Positions 61,655 to 64,000 of a stretch of 64,000 nt of DNA are shown piece by piece. This stretch comes from UBA9554 sp038205135 (GTDB lineage: Bacteria; Pseudomonadota; Alphaproteobacteria; Rhodobacterales; Rhodobacteraceae). The notes under the pieces were generated by a model, which saw only the letters and a program-made list of their open reading frames with translations, did no database searches and was not told the DNA's origin. The DNA lies in assembly GCA_038205135.1 (NCBI GenBank), contig JBBRCF010000003.1:1-64000 (forward strand), read 5' to 3'. A program made the position numbers and the translations under genes. Positions within the stretch are counted from its first letter, which is position 1; each line of letters opens with the position of its first letter.

Positions 61655-62374
61655 TCAGCCGATCCGCTGCAGCAGGGCGGCCAGTTCGCCCAGATGCGGC
61701 AGGACCTGATACCGCGGGCTGTCGGGCGGATCGGCGCGTTCCAGATCCCAGATCAGGTCGTGCGGCACGTAGACACCCCAGCCACCGGCCTGCACCATCG
61801 GCACCACGTCGGATTTCATCGAATTTCCCACCATCATGCCGCGCGCCGCGCCGTCGCCATGGCGGGCAAAGATCGCGGCATAGGTGTCCGCGCGTTTGTC
61901 CGACACGATTTCCACGCCATGGAACAGATCGCCTAGGCCAGATTGCGCCAGTTTGCGTTCCTGATCCAGCAGATCGCCCTTGGTGATCAGCACCACGCGA
62001 TGGGTTGCGGCGACTGATTCGACCGCATCGCGGGCATGGGGCAGCAAATCGATCGGATGGCGCAGCATGTCCTGTCCGGCGGCGATCAGGTCGGCGATGA
62101 CACGGGCGGGCACGCGGTGGTCGGTGACTTCGATGGCGGTTTCGATCATCGACAGCATGAACCCCTTGATGCCGAAACCGTAATGGCCAAGGTTGCGGCG
62201 TTCTGCGGCGGTCAGGCGCGCCATCAGGTCGGGGGTGTCAACATAGGGGGCCAGCAGATCGGCAAAACGCGCCTGCGTCAGTTGGTAGAAACGTTCGTTA
62301 TGCCACAGCGTGTCATCGGCGTCGAAACCGACAACCGTTATTGTTGCCGCGTTCACTATGCCGTTTGCAGACAT
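61655..62374 (-). CDS. HAD-superfamily phosphatase
   Basis: A 239-residue hydrolase. Motif I is FDADDTLWHNE (D18, D20), motif II VVLITKGDLLDQERKL, and motif III/IV MMVGNSMKSDVVPMVQAGG. A helical cap fills about 30-115. The substrate is a small phosphate ester but cannot be specified. The ATG at 62374 gives the normal HAD start; it is divergent from clpS. Confidence 0.9.
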   Translation of the reverse strand: MSANGIVNAATITVVGFDADDTLWHNERFYQLTQARFADLLAPYVDTPDLMARLTAAERRNLGHYGFGIKGFMLSMIETAIEVTDHRVPARVIADLIAAGQDMLRHPIDLLPHARDAVESVAATHRVVLITKGDLLDQERKLAQSGLGDLFHGVEIVSDKRADTYAAIFARHGDGAARGMMVGNSMKSDVVPMVQAGGWGVYVPHDLIWDLERADPPDSPRYQVLPHLGELAALLQRIG

Positions 62375-62469
62375 GGGTGCTGTCCCTCTTTCCTCATCCC
62401 GCGCCAAGGTTATATAAGGTTCTCGATCCCGGCCCGCGCCGCCCCTGATGATCCGAGTCCCGCACCGCC

Positions 62470-62808
62470 ATGACCATGATGCCAACGACCCTTGCCGGCA
62501 AGACGGATGAAGGCACCGATCCCACGGTGGTGGTCCAGACGCGCACCGAAACGCGCCGCCCACCGTTGTACAAAGTGCTGCTGCTGAACGACGATTACAC
62601 GCCGATGGAATTCGTGGTGCATGTGCTGGAACGGTTTTTCGGCCTGAATCACGCGCAGGCGGTGGAAATCATGCTGACGGTGCATAAAAAGGGGCTGGCG
62701 GTTGTCGGCGTGTTCAGCCACGAGATCGCGGAAACCAAGGTGACGCAGGTGATGGATTTCGCGCGCCGCCATCAGCACCCGCTGCAATGCACGATGGAAA
62801 AGGAATAG
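62470..62808 (+). CDS. clpS: ATP-dependent Clp protease adaptor ClpS
   Basis: A 112-residue adaptor that hands N-end-rule proteins to ClpAP. A flexible N-terminal tail precedes PPLYKVLLLNDDYTPMEFVVHVLERFFGLN, which holds the pocket residues, and VHKKGLAVVGVFSHEIAETK. The DD and the Met after TP are those that contact the N-degron. clpA is not adjacent on this side. Confidence 0.96.
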   Translation: MTMMPTTLAGKTDEGTDPTVVVQTRTETRRPPLYKVLLLNDDYTPMEFVVHVLERFFGLNHAQAVEIMLTVHKKGLAVVGVFSHEIAETKVTQVMDFARRHQHPLQCTMEKE

Positions 62809-62832
62809 GGCGCCATCTGCGCCCGCACCCGC

Positions 62833-63843
62833 ATGACCCAGTCCCGCCTGACCCTTGCCCGTGACACCGGGCTGCTACCGCCCGGATTGTGTGTTCTGGG
62901 GGTGCCAGAGGGGCTATCTGCCCTCGACGGGCTGGATGCCGTGTTTGTGACGCCGTCCGCCGCCGATCACGCCCGTCTGGGGCTGACGGCCCGGCGTGTG
63001 GCGCCCGATGCCGCGCCGGCCACGCTGGTGGTGCTGCCGCGCTCGAAATCGCAGGCGCGTGGGTTGGTGGCGCAGGCGTTGATGCTGACGCCCGCGCATG
63101 TGGTGATCGACGGGCAAAAGACCGACGGCATCGACAGTGTGATCCGCGATCTGCGGGCCCGTCCGGGAATTGTGATGGGCGAGGTGATGGCCAAGGCGCA
63201 TGGCAAGGTGGTGGCGATTTCGGGCGATCCGGACACGCTGGCCGATTGGCGACTGCCTGTGGCCCCCACGCCGGTCGCCCCCGGTTTCGTGACCCGCGCC
63301 GGGGTGTTCTCGGCCGATGGACCGGACCCCGGATCGGTGCTGCTGGGTGCAAACCTGCCGCCACTGGTCGGCGAAGGCGCGGATTTCGGCGCGGGCTGGG
63401 GGTATCTGGCGGCGCAGGTGCTGGCCCAACCCAATGTCACCCGCCTGCATCTGGTCGAGGATGACGCGACCGCGCTGGATTGTGCCGCGTTGAACGTGAC
63501 CGACCCGCGCGCAACGCTGCATTGGGCCGATGTCACCACTTGGCGGCCGCCGCGCCTGTTGAATTTCGTGGTGATGAACCCGCCGTTTCATCAGGGCCGC
63601 AATGCCGATCCGGCACTGGGGCGCGCGTTCATTCTGGCGGCTGTGGGCGCGATGGCGCCGTCCGGGCGGTTGGTGCTGGTGGCGAACCGCCATCTGCCGT
63701 ATGAAGAAACGCTTACCGAACGCTTTGCCGAGGTCACAGAGATCGCCGGCGATACGCGGTACAAATGTCTGCTGGCCAACCGTCCGCGCAAACCTGCAGC
63801 GCCCGCCGCCCGCAATCCCGCCGTCATCCGCACGCGCCGCTAG
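62833..63843 (+). CDS. RsmC-like rRNA guanine methyltransferase
   Basis: A 336-residue two-lobed SAM methyltransferase. The degenerate N-terminal half is followed by GADFGAGWGYLAAQVLA (SAM site) and the catalytic VVMNPPFHQGR motif of N2-guanine methylases. This fits RsmC/RlmG proteins, which modify G1207 of 16S or a 23S guanine. The target cannot be fixed from sequence. It follows clpS by 24 bases. Confidence 0.87.
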   Translation: MTQSRLTLARDTGLLPPGLCVLGVPEGLSALDGLDAVFVTPSAADHARLGLTARRVAPDAAPATLVVLPRSKSQARGLVAQALMLTPAHVVIDGQKTDGIDSVIRDLRARPGIVMGEVMAKAHGKVVAISGDPDTLADWRLPVAPTPVAPGFVTRAGVFSADGPDPGSVLLGANLPPLVGEGADFGAGWGYLAAQVLAQPNVTRLHLVEDDATALDCAALNVTDPRATLHWADVTTWRPPRLLNFVVMNPPFHQGRNADPALGRAFILAAVGAMAPSGRLVLVANRHLPYEETLTERFAEVTEIAGDTRYKCLLANRPRKPAAPAARNPAVIRTRR

Positions 63844-63861
63844 CCTGACAGGAGTCAGCCC

Positions 63862-64000
63862 ATGTCCTTTTCCATCACCGGCAAGACCGCGATCGTCACC
63901 GGCGCGGCAAATGGCATCGGATTGGCCATCGCACGGCATTTTGCAGATCGTGGCGCCAATGTGATGTTCGCAGACATGGACGAAGACAAACTCGCGCACG
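63862..64000 (+). CDS. Short-chain dehydrogenase/reductase (5' part)
   Basis: Only the first 46 codons lie in the window and the frame stays open to the edge. ITGKTAIVTGAANGIGLAIA has the TGxxxGxG NAD(P)-binding motif, and the Asp-Met-Asp after VMFAD suggests NAD preference. CAGGAG precedes the ATG. The substrate is unknown. Confidence 0.88.
   Translation, partial: MSFSITGKTAIVTGAANGIGLAIARHFADRGANVMFADMDEDKLAH

Overview
The window looks like a chromosomal stretch of an alphaproteobacterium of the Rhodobacterales (Rhodobacter/Roseobacter group). It is GC-rich and densely coded. It carries an FnrL-type FNR regulator, the cbb3 oxidase locus usp-ccoNOQP plus ccoGHIS, a COQ9 homologue, a DUF1013/TrcR cell-cycle regulator, a MutL of the endonuclease type and an HvrA-like H-NS protein. 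No tRNA, rRNA, insertion sequence, prophage or CRISPR array was seen. Almost everything is core or family-level recognisable, and no clear defence system or large unknown island is present.

Layout. 1-3.8 kb: the tail of an unknown gene, an amidohydrolase, then an FNR-box-preceded operon of a Tat-exported sulfide:quinone reductase, a small membrane protein and a SLAC1/TehA-type channel. 3.9-8.6 kb: a class A penicillin-binding protein, then glnK-amtB behind two tandem GCC-N9-GGC elements, then a rhodanese. 8.8-14 kb: urate hydroxylase PuuD, mutL-rmuC, map. 14.1-17.1 kb: a four-gene operon with ATGA overlaps (molybdopterin-binding/CinA-like, GNAT, AhpD-like, OmpA). 17.1-19.6 kb: MarR, NUDIX, NfeD, SPFH and rpsU on the minus strand. 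19.7-23.1 kb: COQ9, a small membrane protein, a quinone reductase and an FAD monooxygenase. 23.1-25.3 kb: divergent fnrL and hemN sharing one FNR box. 25.3-29.5 kb: RNase T2, TrcR, an apparently frameshifted gene, a glyoxalase-like protein, and an ornithine-decarboxylase-type enzyme behind a structured leader that may be a speF-motif RNA. 29.5-36.6 kb: opgG, recR, ybaB and dnaX on the minus strand, a zinc metallopeptidase and a small phosphatase, then rsgA and the SRP RNA gene. 36.7-41.8 kb: a 5'-nucleotidase-like enzyme, nudC, an SRPBCC protein, pheA and a membrane-anchored cytochrome c. 41.9-47.6 kb: a yejABEF-type peptide importer. 47.7-50.1 kb: H-NS-like protein, quinone reductase, universal stress protein. 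50.3-59.8 kb: ccoNOQP, a luciferase-like flavin monooxygenase, then ccoGHIS. 59.8-64 kb: a D,D-carboxypeptidase with SPOR domain, HAD phosphatase, clpS, an RsmC-like methyltransferase and the start of an SDR gene.

The main theme is the low-oxygen regulon. The regulator gene fnrL and at least four likely targets lie in the same 64 kb: the SQR operon, hemN, ccoN with usp, and ccoG. Each is preceded by a TTGAY-N4-RTCAA palindrome. HemN supplies haem without oxygen, the cco genes build the high-affinity cbb3 oxidase and its copper supply, and SQR can feed sulfide electrons into the quinone pool. A flavin monooxygenase gene with its own FNR-like box sits between the two cco operons. The hemN promoter geometry suggests a leaderless transcript.
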